NCBI GenBank assembly: GCA_030440445.1
Contig: CP098528.1
Coordinates: 1,488,001 to 1,552,000 of the forward strand
Reading direction: 5' to 3'
DNA from: Halomonas sp. KG2
GTDB lineage: Bacteria; Pseudomonadota; Gammaproteobacteria; Pseudomonadales; Halomonadaceae
DNA: 64,000 bases
In this document: one piece after another, positions 27,272 through 36,400 of the stretch
Position numbering within the stretch: the stretch's first letter is position 1
Layout of the letters: every line of letters begins with the position of its first letter
Position numbers and translations under genes: made by a program
The notes under the pieces: generated by a model
The model's database searches: none
Told to the model about the DNA's origin: nothing
The model's input: the letters and a program-made list of their open reading frames with translations, nothing else

Positions 27272-30200
27272 TTAACTTGCCCGCTTGAGGCACGTAAGTA
27301 GCGCCTGAAGCGGGTGGTGCAACGTTTGTGCTGAGTAGCGCTTCACCTGGCTGCGGCAGGAGTAGCCGGTGGCGAGCAGCTTGCCTGTGTTTTCGCCGGC
27401 TTCCACCTGGGGCTGCCAGGATTGGGCATAAATGGTTTTGGAGGTTGCGACATTACGGGTTTCATGGCCGTAGGTGCCGGACATACCACAGCAGCCGGTC
27501 GCCATCAGCTCAAGCTCTAAACCAAATGCGGCAAACACCTGCTGCCAGGCCTTTGGGCTGCCTGGGGCGTTGGTCTTTTCGGTGCAGTGAGATAGCAGCT
27601 TAAAGCCAGGATCAGTTAAGTTCAGCTGGCGAGGCGCTAGCGTGTTCATACGCGTGGCCAACCACTCTTGCAGCATCAACACCTCGGGCACTTGCCCGAC
27701 ACCTAAGGCTTTGACGTACTCTTGGCGGTAGGTCAGCGTCATGGCGGGGTCGATCCCCACCATCGGTACGTCGAACTCTGCCAACGCCCGCAGGCGCTTG
27801 GCCTGTTTTTCCGCCGTGCGCTCAAAGGCGCCTAAAAAGCCTTGCACCTGCAGCGGTTTGCCGTTGGCAGAAAATGGCATCACGAACACCCGCAGATTCA
27901 GCCGCGACAGTAGCTCCACCACATCCATCACCAGTGTGGCTTCAAAGTGGCTGGTGAAGGCATCCTGGACAATGATCACGCTGTTGGCACGCTGCTGTTC
28001 AGTCAGCAGCGCAAGCGAGGTGGGCGTGGCTTCGGCCACGCCCCAGGCACGCAGCTGCTTTTTCACGCTGGCGCGGGAAAGCGGCGGGGAGTCGCTCATT
28101 CCCAGCCCTTTACGCATTAGGCTATCGACCCAGCGCTGGTTGAGTAGGGCGTTATACAGCGGCGCCACCTTGGCAAGCGTAGGCAGCATGAACTCGGTGC
28201 CACCGATCAGGTAATCGCGCAGCGGGCGTAAATAGCGGCCGTGGTAGACCTCTAAAAACTGCGAACGGAACTGCGGCACGTTGACCTTAATTGGGCACTG
28301 GCCGGCACAGGATTTACACGCCAAGCAGCCCGCCATGGCGTCGTAAACTTGGTGAGAATAGTCGTGGTGTTGCTTGCGGCTGAGCGTATTGGCGACGCGT
28401 AGCGGAAAGCTTTTAATAAAGCCCCAGCCGTTTTCGGCTTTCTTTTTGCGCGACTCTTCCACTACGTCGATCCCTGCCTGGGACTGCAGACGCAACCACT
28501 CACGCATCAAGCTGGCACGGCCTTTGGGCGAATGCACACGGTCACGAGTGGCCTTCCAGGAAGGGCACATGGGGTCATCAACATCATAGTTGTAGCAGGC
28601 GCCATTGCCGTTGCAGTACACCGCCGCGTCGTAGGCCTGCCACGCCCGTTCATCAATGGTGCGATCCAACTGACCGCGCAGGGGGACGCCATCGATCGTT
28701 AATAGCTCAGGGTCACTGTCTTTGGCGATTAGTTCGCTGCCTTCGGCGGGCGACGCAATCTTGCCGGGGTTTAGCTGGTTATGCGGATCAAACGCGGCTT
28801 TAACGCGCTGCAGGCTGGGGTATAACTCACCAAAGAATTTGGGGCCGTACTCCGAGCGCACGCCTTTGCCATGCTCGCCCCATAACAGCCCGCCGTACTT
28901 CTGGGTTAGGTCAGCCACTTGATCAGAAATCTCACGAATCAGTTTTTCCTGTTCGGGATCTTTCATATCCAGCGCCGGGCGCACGTGCAGTACCCCCGCA
29001 TCGACATGGCCAAACATACCGTAGGAGAGCTTACGGGCATCCAGTGCGGCGCGAAACTCAGTAATAAAGTCAGCCAAGTGCTGCGGTGGTACGGCGGTAT
29101 CTTCGACAAACGCAATTGGGCGCTTTTCGCCCTGCACATTGCCCAGCAAGCCCACCGAGCGTTTGCGCATGGCGTAAACTTTTTGGATCTGCGGACGGCC
29201 TTCCGCCAGGGTGTAGCCTAAGCGCGCTACCGTGGGGTCTTGGCTCAAATGGTCCGTGAACGCCCGCACCCGTTCTGCCAAGCGCTCAGGATCATCGTCA
29301 TTAAACTCGATCAGGTTAATGCCACGAATTGGCGTGCTGCCGGTGGCGGGGAAAAACGTCGCCACGCTGTCCCAGACAAAGTCCTCCATGGCCAGCTGCA
29401 GCACGGTGTCGTCGATAGTTTCAATCGAGGTGGGGCGCGCGCTGGTCGTCATCAATGCCTTGGCATCGCGCAGCGCGTCCATAAAGCTGGCGTAACGCAC
29501 ATTGACCAGCGTGGCGTGCTTGGGAATCGGCAGCACATTGAGTACCGCTTCATTCAAAAAGCCCAGCGTGCCTTCCGAGCCACACAGCAGGCTGTTCAGG
29601 TTCAGTTGGCCTTCTGCTTCCCGCAGATGCGCCAGATCGTAGCCGGTTAAGCAGCGGTTGAGCGGCGGAAATTTCGCCTCAATCAGCCCGCGCTGTTGGT
29701 CAATAATCTCAGCGGCGGTGGTATGCACCTGGCCGAGAAGGCCGGATTGGGCAACGGCCTGCTGCTCCTCGTCCGCGCTAAGCGGGCGGCTCTGCAGATG
29801 CTGGCCTCCCAGCAGAACCGTATCCAGTTCCAGCACATGGTCGCGGGTTTTACCGTACTCGCAGCTACCCTGGCCGCTGGCATCGGTGGAGATCATGCCG
29901 CCGATGGTGGCGCGGTTAGAGGTCGACAGCTCTGGGGCAAAAAACAGCCCATGGGGCTTCAGCGCCGCGTTGAGCTGATCTTTCACCACGCCCGCCTGAA
30001 CGCGTACCCGCCGTGCCTCTACATCGATCTCGAGGATCTGGTTCATATGGCGGGAAACGTCCACCACAATGCCGTCGGTCAACGACTGGCCGTTGGTACC
30101 GGTGCCGCCGCCGCGAGGCGTGAGCACGACATCGCGGTGGGGCAGCTCGGCAGCTAGCTTGGCAAGGCGCTCAAGGTCTTCCGCGTGCTTAGGAAACACC

Positions 30201-30376
30201 GCCGCCTGGGGCAGGCGCTGGTAAATCGAATTATCCGTTGCCAGCACCGTGCGGTTGGCATAGTCAGGGGCTATCTCGCCTTCGAAGCCACGGGCGCGCA
30301 AGGCGTCGAGGAAACGCACATAATGAGTGCTTAGGCGTTTAAACGGGGCCGTACGAGAATCCAAAGATGCAATCAT
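27272..30376 (-). CDS. ydiJ: YdiJ-type FAD/Fe-S oxidoreductase
   Basis: A large 1034-residue protein. An FAD-binding PCMH domain with TPRGGGTGTNGQSLTDG (about 88-104) is followed by an FAD-linked oxidase C-terminal domain (about 270-540) and a 4Fe-4S ferredoxin-like module with CLACKSCAGQCPIKVNVP (about 685-700). It ends in a CCG-type domain with GCCGMSGTYGHE near 965. The order equals that of E. coli YdiJ, reported to oxidise D-2-hydroxyglutarate, so a membrane-linked D-2-hydroxyacid dehydrogenase role is expected. Electrons would pass by way of the Fe-S module. The DUF4202 gene lies upstream on the same strand, 87 bases away. Confidence 0.92.
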   Translation of the reverse strand: MIASLDSRTAPFKRLSTHYVRFLDALRARGFEGEIAPDYANRTVLATDNSIYQRLPQAAVFPKHAEDLERLAKLAAELPHRDVVLTPRGGGTGTNGQSLTDGIVVDVSRHMNQILEIDVEARRVRVQAGVVKDQLNAALKPHGLFFAPELSTSNRATIGGMISTDASGQGSCEYGKTRDHVLELDTVLLGGQHLQSRPLSADEEQQAVAQSGLLGQVHTTAAEIIDQQRGLIEAKFPPLNRCLTGYDLAHLREAEGQLNLNSLLCGSEGTLGFLNEAVLNVLPIPKHATLVNVRYASFMDALRDAKALMTTSARPTSIETIDDTVLQLAMEDFVWDSVATFFPATGSTPIRGINLIEFNDDDPERLAERVRAFTDHLSQDPTVARLGYTLAEGRPQIQKVYAMRKRSVGLLGNVQGEKRPIAFVEDTAVPPQHLADFITEFRAALDARKLSYGMFGHVDAGVLHVRPALDMKDPEQEKLIREISDQVADLTQKYGGLLWGEHGKGVRSEYGPKFFGELYPSLQRVKAAFDPHNQLNPGKIASPAEGSELIAKDSDPELLTIDGVPLRGQLDRTIDERAWQAYDAAVYCNGNGACYNYDVDDPMCPSWKATRDRVHSPKGRASLMREWLRLQSQAGIDVVEESRKKKAENGWGFIKSFPLRVANTLSRKQHHDYSHQVYDAMAGCLACKSCAGQCPIKVNVPQFRSQFLEVYHGRYLRPLRDYLIGGTEFMLPTLAKVAPLYNALLNQRWVDSLMRKGLGMSDSPPLSRASVKKQLRAWGVAEATPTSLALLTEQQRANSVIIVQDAFTSHFEATLVMDVVELLSRLNLRVFVMPFSANGKPLQVQGFLGAFERTAEKQAKRLRALAEFDVPMVGIDPAMTLTYRQEYVKALGVGQVPEVLMLQEWLATRMNTLAPRQLNLTDPGFKLLSHCTEKTNAPGSPKAWQQVFAAFGLELELMATGCCGMSGTYGHETRNVATSKTIYAQSWQPQVEAGENTGKLLATGYSCRSQVKRYSAQTLHHPLQALLTCLKRAS

Positions 30377-30463
30377 AGTTGATCAAGCCGTCACTGCTGG
30401 GAGCGGATAGGGGATACGCTACTTTACCGCAGCTACCGCGGCTCTGCATCTTGATGGCGCGTC

Positions 30464-31066
30464 TTATGCGCTGCCAAGCGCCTCTTTTACCAGCGCTGCG
30501 CTGGTCGCGTTCATGGGTAGTGCCAGAGCAAGTGCATGTGCTTGGGGGGACATCTTGCCCCAGGTTTTTTGCACAATACGCACCATATGGTCGTGCTCGA
30601 CCTTGCGGGAGAAATCTGCAAAGTAATTTTCCAAGAACACTAGGCAAGCGCAATCTTCCAGCGCTTGCACATCGGAGTCGCGGCCAAGACCTTTCTTACG
30701 GATAAGCGTTGCGGTTCGTTCGGCGTCTGCTGCGCTATAGCCAGCGTCACGCATCAGTTGAGCAGCGGTATCGCCCGCGCGCTCACCCTGATCGCGGCGC
30801 CAGGTTAAATAGCCTATGCGCCCTTCAGGGTAATCGCTGCGCGGCACAAGCCAGCGCTGGAGATGCTGGGCGCGTACCGCCAAACGCAGCAGTTCGGCAG
30901 GGGCAGATTGCAGCTGTGCTAACCAATGGCTCATGCGCTGGGCGTAGGCAAGCTCCTGGGGCAGGGGTGTGCCATCGGCAAGGGTGGTTTGGCGCGGATC
31001 TTGGGCGTGAAGCGCATCAATGGCCGTTAGAGTTTGTTCAAACGCAGAGGGCATAAGAGCTCGCAT
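30464..31066 (-). CDS. DUF4202 family protein
   Basis: A 200-residue soluble protein with the DUF4202 pattern: ALHAQDPRQ near the start, QHLQRWLVPRSDYPEGRIGYLTWRR in the middle, IRKKGLGRDSDVQALEDCACLVFLENYF, and HDHMVRIVQKTWGKMS-like residues near the end. The His, Arg and Asp residues in these motifs look like a metal- or nucleotide-handling site, similar in feel to HD-type folds, but no function is established. The start could be the ATG at 31066 or at 31054. It may be co-transcribed with ydiJ. Confidence 0.85.
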   Translation of the reverse strand: MRALMPSAFEQTLTAIDALHAQDPRQTTLADGTPLPQELAYAQRMSHWLAQLQSAPAELLRLAVRAQHLQRWLVPRSDYPEGRIGYLTWRRDQGERAGDTAAQLMRDAGYSAADAERTATLIRKKGLGRDSDVQALEDCACLVFLENYFADFSRKVEHDHMVRIVQKTWGKMSPQAHALALALPMNATSAALVKEALGSA

Positions 31067-31111
31067 GGTTAGGGGGGATTAACAATATGCTAGCAGGTTA
31101 GCGCCAGGCCA

Positions 31112-31149
31112 TAAAAAAAGCGCCCGCTGCGCAAAGGCAGCAAGCGCTA
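31112..31149 (-). terminator. Rho-independent terminator of the symporter gene
   Basis: Read on the minus strand, a GC-rich stem (AGCGCTTGCTGC pairing with GCAGCGGGCGCT, with a G-T pair and a small mismatch) is followed by seven T residues. It lies 22 bases after the stop codon of the symporter gene. Confidence 0.85.
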
Positions 31150-31170
31150 AAGTAACATTCATAAAAAAAT

Positions 31171-32424
31171 CTATGCGCGGTTGTTGTTATAAACCTCTTC
31201 GTTTAGTTCGCCTTCGCTTTTACCCACCAGGGTCGTGACCATCAAATCACCCGCCACGTTTACGCTGGTGCGGGCCATATCCAGAATACGGTCGATACCG
31301 GCAACCACCGCAATCGCTTCCAGAGGCAGGCCAATTTGTGCCATTACAATCGACAGCATTATGAGACCCGCGCCGGGAACGCCCGCGGTGCCAATTGAGG
31401 CCAGCGTGCCGGTGGCCACAATCATGCCGTAATCCATCATGGTTAGATCGGTGCCGGTCATCTGGGCAATAAACAGCACGACTACGCCTTGGTAAAGCGC
31501 CGTGCCGTCCATATTAATCGTCGCGCCCACGGGTAGCACAAAGCCAGAAACGCCCTCTGAAACCCCTAGGTTTTTTTGCGCACAGCGAATCGACACCGGT
31601 AGCGTGCCAGCAGACGAGGCAGAGGAGAACGCCACCACAATGGCATCCAAGCTGCCTTGGAGGTAGCGCACAGGGTTCAAGCGGCCAAGTAGTGAAATAA
31701 ACCCAGAGTAAATTACCAACACATGCAGAATGCAGGCGAGATATACCACGCCAATCAGCTTGGCCAGCGGCAGCAGGATTTCTAAGCCGTATTGGCCTGA
31801 GACATGGGCGATTAAGCCAAATACACCAAAGGGCGCAAAGGCCATCACAATGCCGGTGAGCTTGTACATAGCTTCAGCAAAGCTATCGAAAACCTTCATA
31901 ACCGGCTCGCCTTTTTCGCCAATCAGCGTTAGCGAAATACCTAAGCCAATGGCAAATACAATGATCTGCATAATGTTGCCATTCGCCAGGGCATCGAGGG
32001 GGTTGCGCGGCACTAAGTTGACCAGAATAGAAATCAGAGAGGGAGCTTCGTTGGCAGTTACTTCTGTATCGAAGCTTAAATCGACGCCTACTCCTGGCTG
32101 TAACAGGGTAGAAAGCAGTAGACCAATGCTGATCGCAAAGGCCGTCGTCACCAAATACAAGGTAATAGTGCGCGCACCAATGCGGCCCATTTTTTGCGGG
32201 TCACGCATTGAGGTAATACCCACTACCAGCGTCGAGAATACTAGCGGCACAATCAGCATCATTATGGCATTAATGAAAATATCGCCGAGCGGCTTAAAGA
32301 CACTGGCGGTTTCACCTAGTAACGCACCGGCTAATATCCCCAGTGCCAACCCCGCCAGAATTTTTTTCCACAGCGCGATGCTACTCCACCAAGAAAACTT
32401 TCCCTTTTTTGCTGTTTCCTGCAC
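31171..32424 (-). CDS. Dicarboxylate/amino acid:cation symporter (DAACS family)
   Basis: The 417-residue membrane protein has the DAACS (GltP/DctA) fold with eight helices and two re-entrant loops. Signatures are FSSASSAGTLPVSIRCAQ (HP1), VLPVGATINMDGTALYQGVVVLFIAQ (the NMDGT motif in helix 7), and a second hairpin with IGTAGVPGAG, followed by DRILDMARTSVNVAGD (helix 8, with the substrate-binding Asp and Arg). It imports glutamate, aspartate or C4-dicarboxylates with Na+ or H+. The likely start is the GTG at 32424, since GGGAG precedes it by 7 bases; an ATG at 32445 has no ribosome binding site. A strong terminator follows. Confidence 0.92.
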   Translation of the reverse strand: MQETAKKGKFSWWSSIALWKKILAGLALGILAGALLGETASVFKPLGDIFINAIMMLIVPLVFSTLVVGITSMRDPQKMGRIGARTITLYLVTTAFAISIGLLLSTLLQPGVGVDLSFDTEVTANEAPSLISILVNLVPRNPLDALANGNIMQIIVFAIGLGISLTLIGEKGEPVMKVFDSFAEAMYKLTGIVMAFAPFGVFGLIAHVSGQYGLEILLPLAKLIGVVYLACILHVLVIYSGFISLLGRLNPVRYLQGSLDAIVVAFSSASSAGTLPVSIRCAQKNLGVSEGVSGFVLPVGATINMDGTALYQGVVVLFIAQMTGTDLTMMDYGMIVATGTLASIGTAGVPGAGLIMLSIVMAQIGLPLEAIAVVAGIDRILDMARTSVNVAGDLMVTTLVGKSEGELNEEVYNNNRA

Positions 32425-32687
32425 TACGTTTCTCCCGTTTAACATCCATTATTAGTGATTCGCGCTGCAAATCGGCGGGCACTCTATCACTTTGGGCTAG
32501 TGAGCCAAGGTTTTTATGCCGATTGGTAATAGCGTATGCGTTAGATTCGAAAGTTCGATGCTGCTCAGCCACCGGCATACCATGCGCACTTGAGGTTTAG
32601 AGTTCACGCTACAGCTATTTTGGAGCACAACAATCAGAAATCGTGGTGGTTTAATTCGAGCCCAAAGGATTAAATATTACGTTCGTT
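32425..32687. other. Intergenic region upstream of the symporter and toxin-antitoxin genes
   Basis: This stretch lies between the divergent symporter and yefM genes. No coding region was recognised. It should hold the symporter promoter. The part from about 32640 is AT-rich and leads into the toxin-antitoxin promoter. Confidence 0.45.
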
Positions 32688-32715
32688 TTGACGTACGTAC
32701 TGCATGGCGTACAAT
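32688..32715 (+). promoter_or_regulatory. Promoter of yefM-yoeB
   Basis: TTGACG (32688-32693) and TACAAT (32710-32715) are spaced by 16 bases, a good sigma-70 match. The palindrome ACGTACGT overlaps the -35 end and could be part of a YefM operator, since these antitoxins repress their own promoter. The start codon of yefM lies 31 bases after the -10 box. Confidence 0.65.
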
Positions 32716-32746
32716 CATGTAATGCGGGATAAATTAGAGGTGTGTT

Positions 32747-32989
32747 ATGACCGGAATATCTGCAACAGAGGCACGCAGTAACCTTTATCGGTTGATTGAT
32801 GAGACTGCAGAGTCTCATCAGCCGATTGTCATTATGGGCAAGCGGAATAAAGCTGTTCTGGTGGCAGAAGAGGACTGGTCTGCCATTCAAGAGACGCTTT
32901 TCCTGCTTTCTGTGCCAGGGATGCGAGAGTCTGTTCGTGAGGGAATGGAGGCTCCAGTGGATGAGTGCGACGAGGAGTTGGACTGGTGA
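32747..32989 (+). CDS. yefM: Antitoxin YefM (Phd/YefM family)
   Basis: The 80-residue antitoxin has the Phd/YefM fold: TGISATEARSNLYRLIDETA at the N-terminus binds DNA, and VIMGKRNKAVLVAEEDW is the family core. The acidic C-terminus (from about residue 58) should wrap around the toxin. It neutralises YoeB and represses its own promoter. The toxin gene overlaps the stop codon by four bases. Confidence 0.93.
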   Translation: MTGISATEARSNLYRLIDETAESHQPIVIMGKRNKAVLVAEEDWSAIQETLFLLSVPGMRESVREGMEAPVDECDEELDW

Positions 32990-33249
32990 CATGGAAGCTG
33001 GTTTACACCAAACACGCTCAGAAAGATGCGAAGAAGTTAGCCTCCAGTGGCTTGAAGCCAAAGGCGCAGGAGCTGCTAGCACTAATCGCAGAAGATCCGT
33101 ATCGGAAACCGCCTCCGTTTGAGAAGCTCATCGGTGATCTTGCGGGGGCTTATTCACGGCGCATCAATATTCAACATCGTTTGGTTTACCAAGTGCTTGA
33201 AGACGAAGGGATAATTAAAGTGCTCCGGCTTTGGAGCCACTACGAATAG
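32986..33249 (+). CDS. yoeB: Toxin YoeB (Txe/YoeB family mRNA endonuclease)
   Basis: The 87-residue toxin is a RelE-fold ribosome-dependent endonuclease. It has VYTKHAQKDAKKL at the N-terminus, IAEDPYRKPPPFEKLIGDLAG in the middle, and the catalytic C-terminus YSRRINIQHRLVYQV ending with LWSHYE (the His and Tyr of the active site). I use the GTG at 32986, which overlaps the yefM stop as GTGA; the frame extends further upstream only inside yefM. It lies at the leader-distal end of the CRISPR array, 189 bases before the first repeat. Linkage may help keep the locus in the genome, but this is inference. Confidence 0.93.
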   Translation: MTWKLVYTKHAQKDAKKLASSGLKPKAQELLALIAEDPYRKPPPFEKLIGDLAGAYSRRINIQHRLVYQVLEDEGIIKVLRLWSHYE

Positions 33250-33381
33250 TGCATAACCAGTCGCTGCTGCCGAGTATCTAAGCAGCGCTACGCGCTGCAT
33301 TCGCGGGTTCACCGTAGGCTTACCACACGCTGCGTAACCGGCGGCACTAGAAATAGAGCGCTGATTTAATTTTGTTTCTTT

Positions 33382-33409
33382 ATTGTGAGCTGCCTGCTCG
33401 GCGGTGAAA
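33382..33409. repeat. Lone Type I-F-like CRISPR repeat remnant
   Basis: A 28-base segment matches known Type I-F repeats (reverse orientation) at about 22 of 28 positions by hand comparison, including GAGCTGCCTG and the GTGAA near its end. No second copy was seen within this gap. It sits 30 bases before the first Type I-C repeat. Chance similarity cannot be excluded, because the I-F consensus is from memory. Confidence 0.4.
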
Positions 33410-33438
33410 AAGTGGGAACCTCACGACAAACCGTTTAA

Positions 33439-36400
33439 GTTTCTATCCGCACGCCCCGGGCGGGGCGCGACCCGATCCTGCGTTGGGAGCTGCCCGAGTT
33501 CAAAGAGTTTCTATCCGCACGCCCCGAGCGGGGCGCGACATGCGCTGAAGGATCTGCCGAAGGCGCTGAGCGCTGTTTCTATCCGCACGCCCCGAACGGG
33601 GCGCGACTTGGGGCTTGATGAGCAGGTGGACACCGCGATTGACGTTTCTATCCGCACGCCCCGAGCGGGGCGCGACACGATCCCAGGACGCACATCACTA
33701 TGCCCTGCAGTTTCTATCCGCACGCCCCGGGCGGGGCGCGACAGGGGCGCTGGGAGGAAATTGATTTTATGCGCGCTGTTTCTATCCGCACGCCCTGGGC
33801 GGGGCGCGACCGGCGATGGTTTCCAAAAACTGGCGGGCGTTGTCGTTTCTATCCGCACGCTCCGGGCGGGGCGCGACGCCTATTTGAGCCAGTGCAACTG
33901 CAGCGCTATAGCGTTTCTATCCGCACGCCCCGGGCGGGGCGCGACACCCTGGCTCCAAGATGACCGAACCCCAAGACTACGTTTCTATCCGCACGCCCCG
34001 GGCGGGGCGCGACGTAATACGAGCTTGCAGGCCATCGCCTTCAGCGTTGTTTCTATCCGCACGCCCCGGGCGGGGCGCGACTAGCGGCATAGGGTAGGCG
34101 CATTCGTGGTCGCCAATGTTTCTATCCGCACGCCCCGGGCGGGGCGCGACCAGCTGGGCGCGACTCTTATCACGGTTCAGCGATTGTTTCTATCCGCACG
34201 CCCCGGGCGGGGCGCGACCGCGCGCCGACTTCTCGCCAGTAGGGCGCTCAGAGTTTCTATCCGCACGCCCCGGGCGGGGCGCGACGTCGTTTTGCACCCG
34301 AGCAAATGGCGGTAGGGCTTGTTTCTATCCGCACGCCCCGGGCGGGGCGCGACCAATGCTAGAAGGCGGAAAAAAGCGTAGACTATAGTTTCTATCCGCA
34401 CGCCCCGGGCGGGGCGCGACATCAGGAACCTTATCCAACGGCTTCATCCAACTAGGGTTTCTATCCGCACGCCCCGGGCGGGGCGCGACCGATGGTCAGC
34501 GAGGCGCAAAGCCCTGACGCTTTGTTTCTATCCGCACGCCCCGGGCGGGGCGCGACTAGGACAAGGAGAGCTGTTCCCCAATGAGCAAAAAGTTTCTATC
34601 CGCACGCCCCGGGCGGGGCGCGACGCGACATGACGCCAGAGCAGCGCAAAGTGCTAAAGGTTTCTATCCGCACGCCCCGGGCGGGGCGCGACGTCACAGA
34701 TGCAGCGGCTAACACCGAGTTCACCTGGTTTCTATCCGCACGCCCCGGGCGGGGCGCGACGTCAGAATACTGACCGGCATCAGCGTGGATGCGCTGTTTC
34801 TATCCGCACGCCCCGGGCGGGGCGCGACGAGTGGTCGAGGATCTCCATGCCAAAATAGCGGCGGTTTCTATCCGCACGCCCCGGGCGGGGCGCGACTTGA
34901 TCGGACGCTGGTACCCAGACGGCACCCGCATTGTTTCTATCCGCACGCCCCGGGCGGGGCGCGACCGAGCGTGATGCGTACACCGGCGTCACCGCGCTAT
35001 GGTTTCTATCCGCACGCCCCGGGCGGGGCGCGACGTCCAACGGCCCCAAGTACGTTAAGCGCATTAGTCGTTTCTATCCGCACGCCCCGGGCGGGGCGCG
35101 ACGATGGATCAGGAGTACGGCGGTCATCCGATCAATGTTTCTATCCGCACGCCCCGGGCGGGGCGCGACGTGTGTGTGTGTGTGTGTGTGTGTGGTTTCT
35201 ATCCGCACGCCCCGGGCGGGGCGCGACTGTGTTTGAAGCGTGGCTTGAGATGTCAATGCTGTTTCTATCCGCACGCCCCGGGCGGGGCGCGACGTTGTCA
35301 CCGATCCGGCGCTCTATTCCTATGCCTGTTTCTATCCGCACGCCCCGGGCGGGGCGCGACGCAATGCGGTCTATGTAGGGCGTGAGAGCGTCACGTTTCT
35401 ATCCGCACGCCCCGAGCGGGGCGCGACATTCGAGGCGCGTTTTCTGCACGTCGATGGTCATGTTTCTATCCGCACGCCCCGGGCGGGGCGCGACAAAATC
35501 ACGGGACGGGGTCGCGCCCTGTACGAAGTGTTTCTATCCGCACGCCCCGGGCGGGGCGCGACGCCCAAAAGCAGTCCGCCAACGCCACTAATTCAAGGGT
35601 TTCTATCCGCACGCCCCGGGCGGGGCGCGACAGACCACCCCGCCGGAGCAAGCGGCACCGCCGGAAGTTTCTATCCGCACGCCCCGGGCGGGGCGCGACC
35701 TGGCTGGATGCCATATGGTGGCCGTCCATGTGCAGTTTCTATCCGCACGCCCCGGGCGGGGCGCGACGCCAGAGACGATTAAGCGTGCGCTTACATCACT
35801 AGTTTCTATCCGCACGCCCCGGGCGGGGCGCGACCGGGGGCGCGCACAATGAGCGAGTTATATTCACCGGTTTCTATCCGCACGCCCCGGGCGGGGCGCG
35901 ACCGATCATCGCTACCAACATGACCACCGAGAACCTGTTTCTATCCGCACGCCCCGGGCGGGGCGCGACACACTTATGTCCGCTGCATGTCGCACGGAAC
36001 GGGAGTTTCTATCCGCACGCCCCGGGCGGGGCGCGACATTCTTGTTCGTTCATGACGACCACCTTTAGTGGTTTCTATCCGCACGCCCCGGGCGGGGCGC
36101 GACCGGTAGCAATGAACTGCTTGTAGGACTGACTGGGGTTTCTATCCGCACGCCCCGGGCGGGGCGCGACAGGCTGGGCCTGCTGAGGTAGTGCTGCGCA
36201 GGCCTGTTTCTATCCGCACGCCCCGGGCGGGGCGCGACGACCCGAGTCGGCGTGTCGGTCTCGGTGTCCAGGTTTCTATCCGCACGCCCCGGGCGGGGCG
36301 CGACCAAGCACAATGGAGCGCCTTGCGGGCAGCATGGAGTTTCTATCCGCACGCCCCGGGCGGGGCGCGACTAGGCTCATTGCTTGCCCCTTGCCCGCCA

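Noticed and set aside
29240..30157. Plus-strand open frames of 100-150 codons opposite ydiJ
   Set aside because: They are the antisense of a clear multi-domain oxidoreductase in a GC-rich region and lack starts with ribosome binding sites.
33282..33298. GCAGCGC/GCGCTGC hairpin after yoeB as a terminator
   Set aside because: The stem is only 7 bp and no T run follows, so it is not convincing as an intrinsic terminator.
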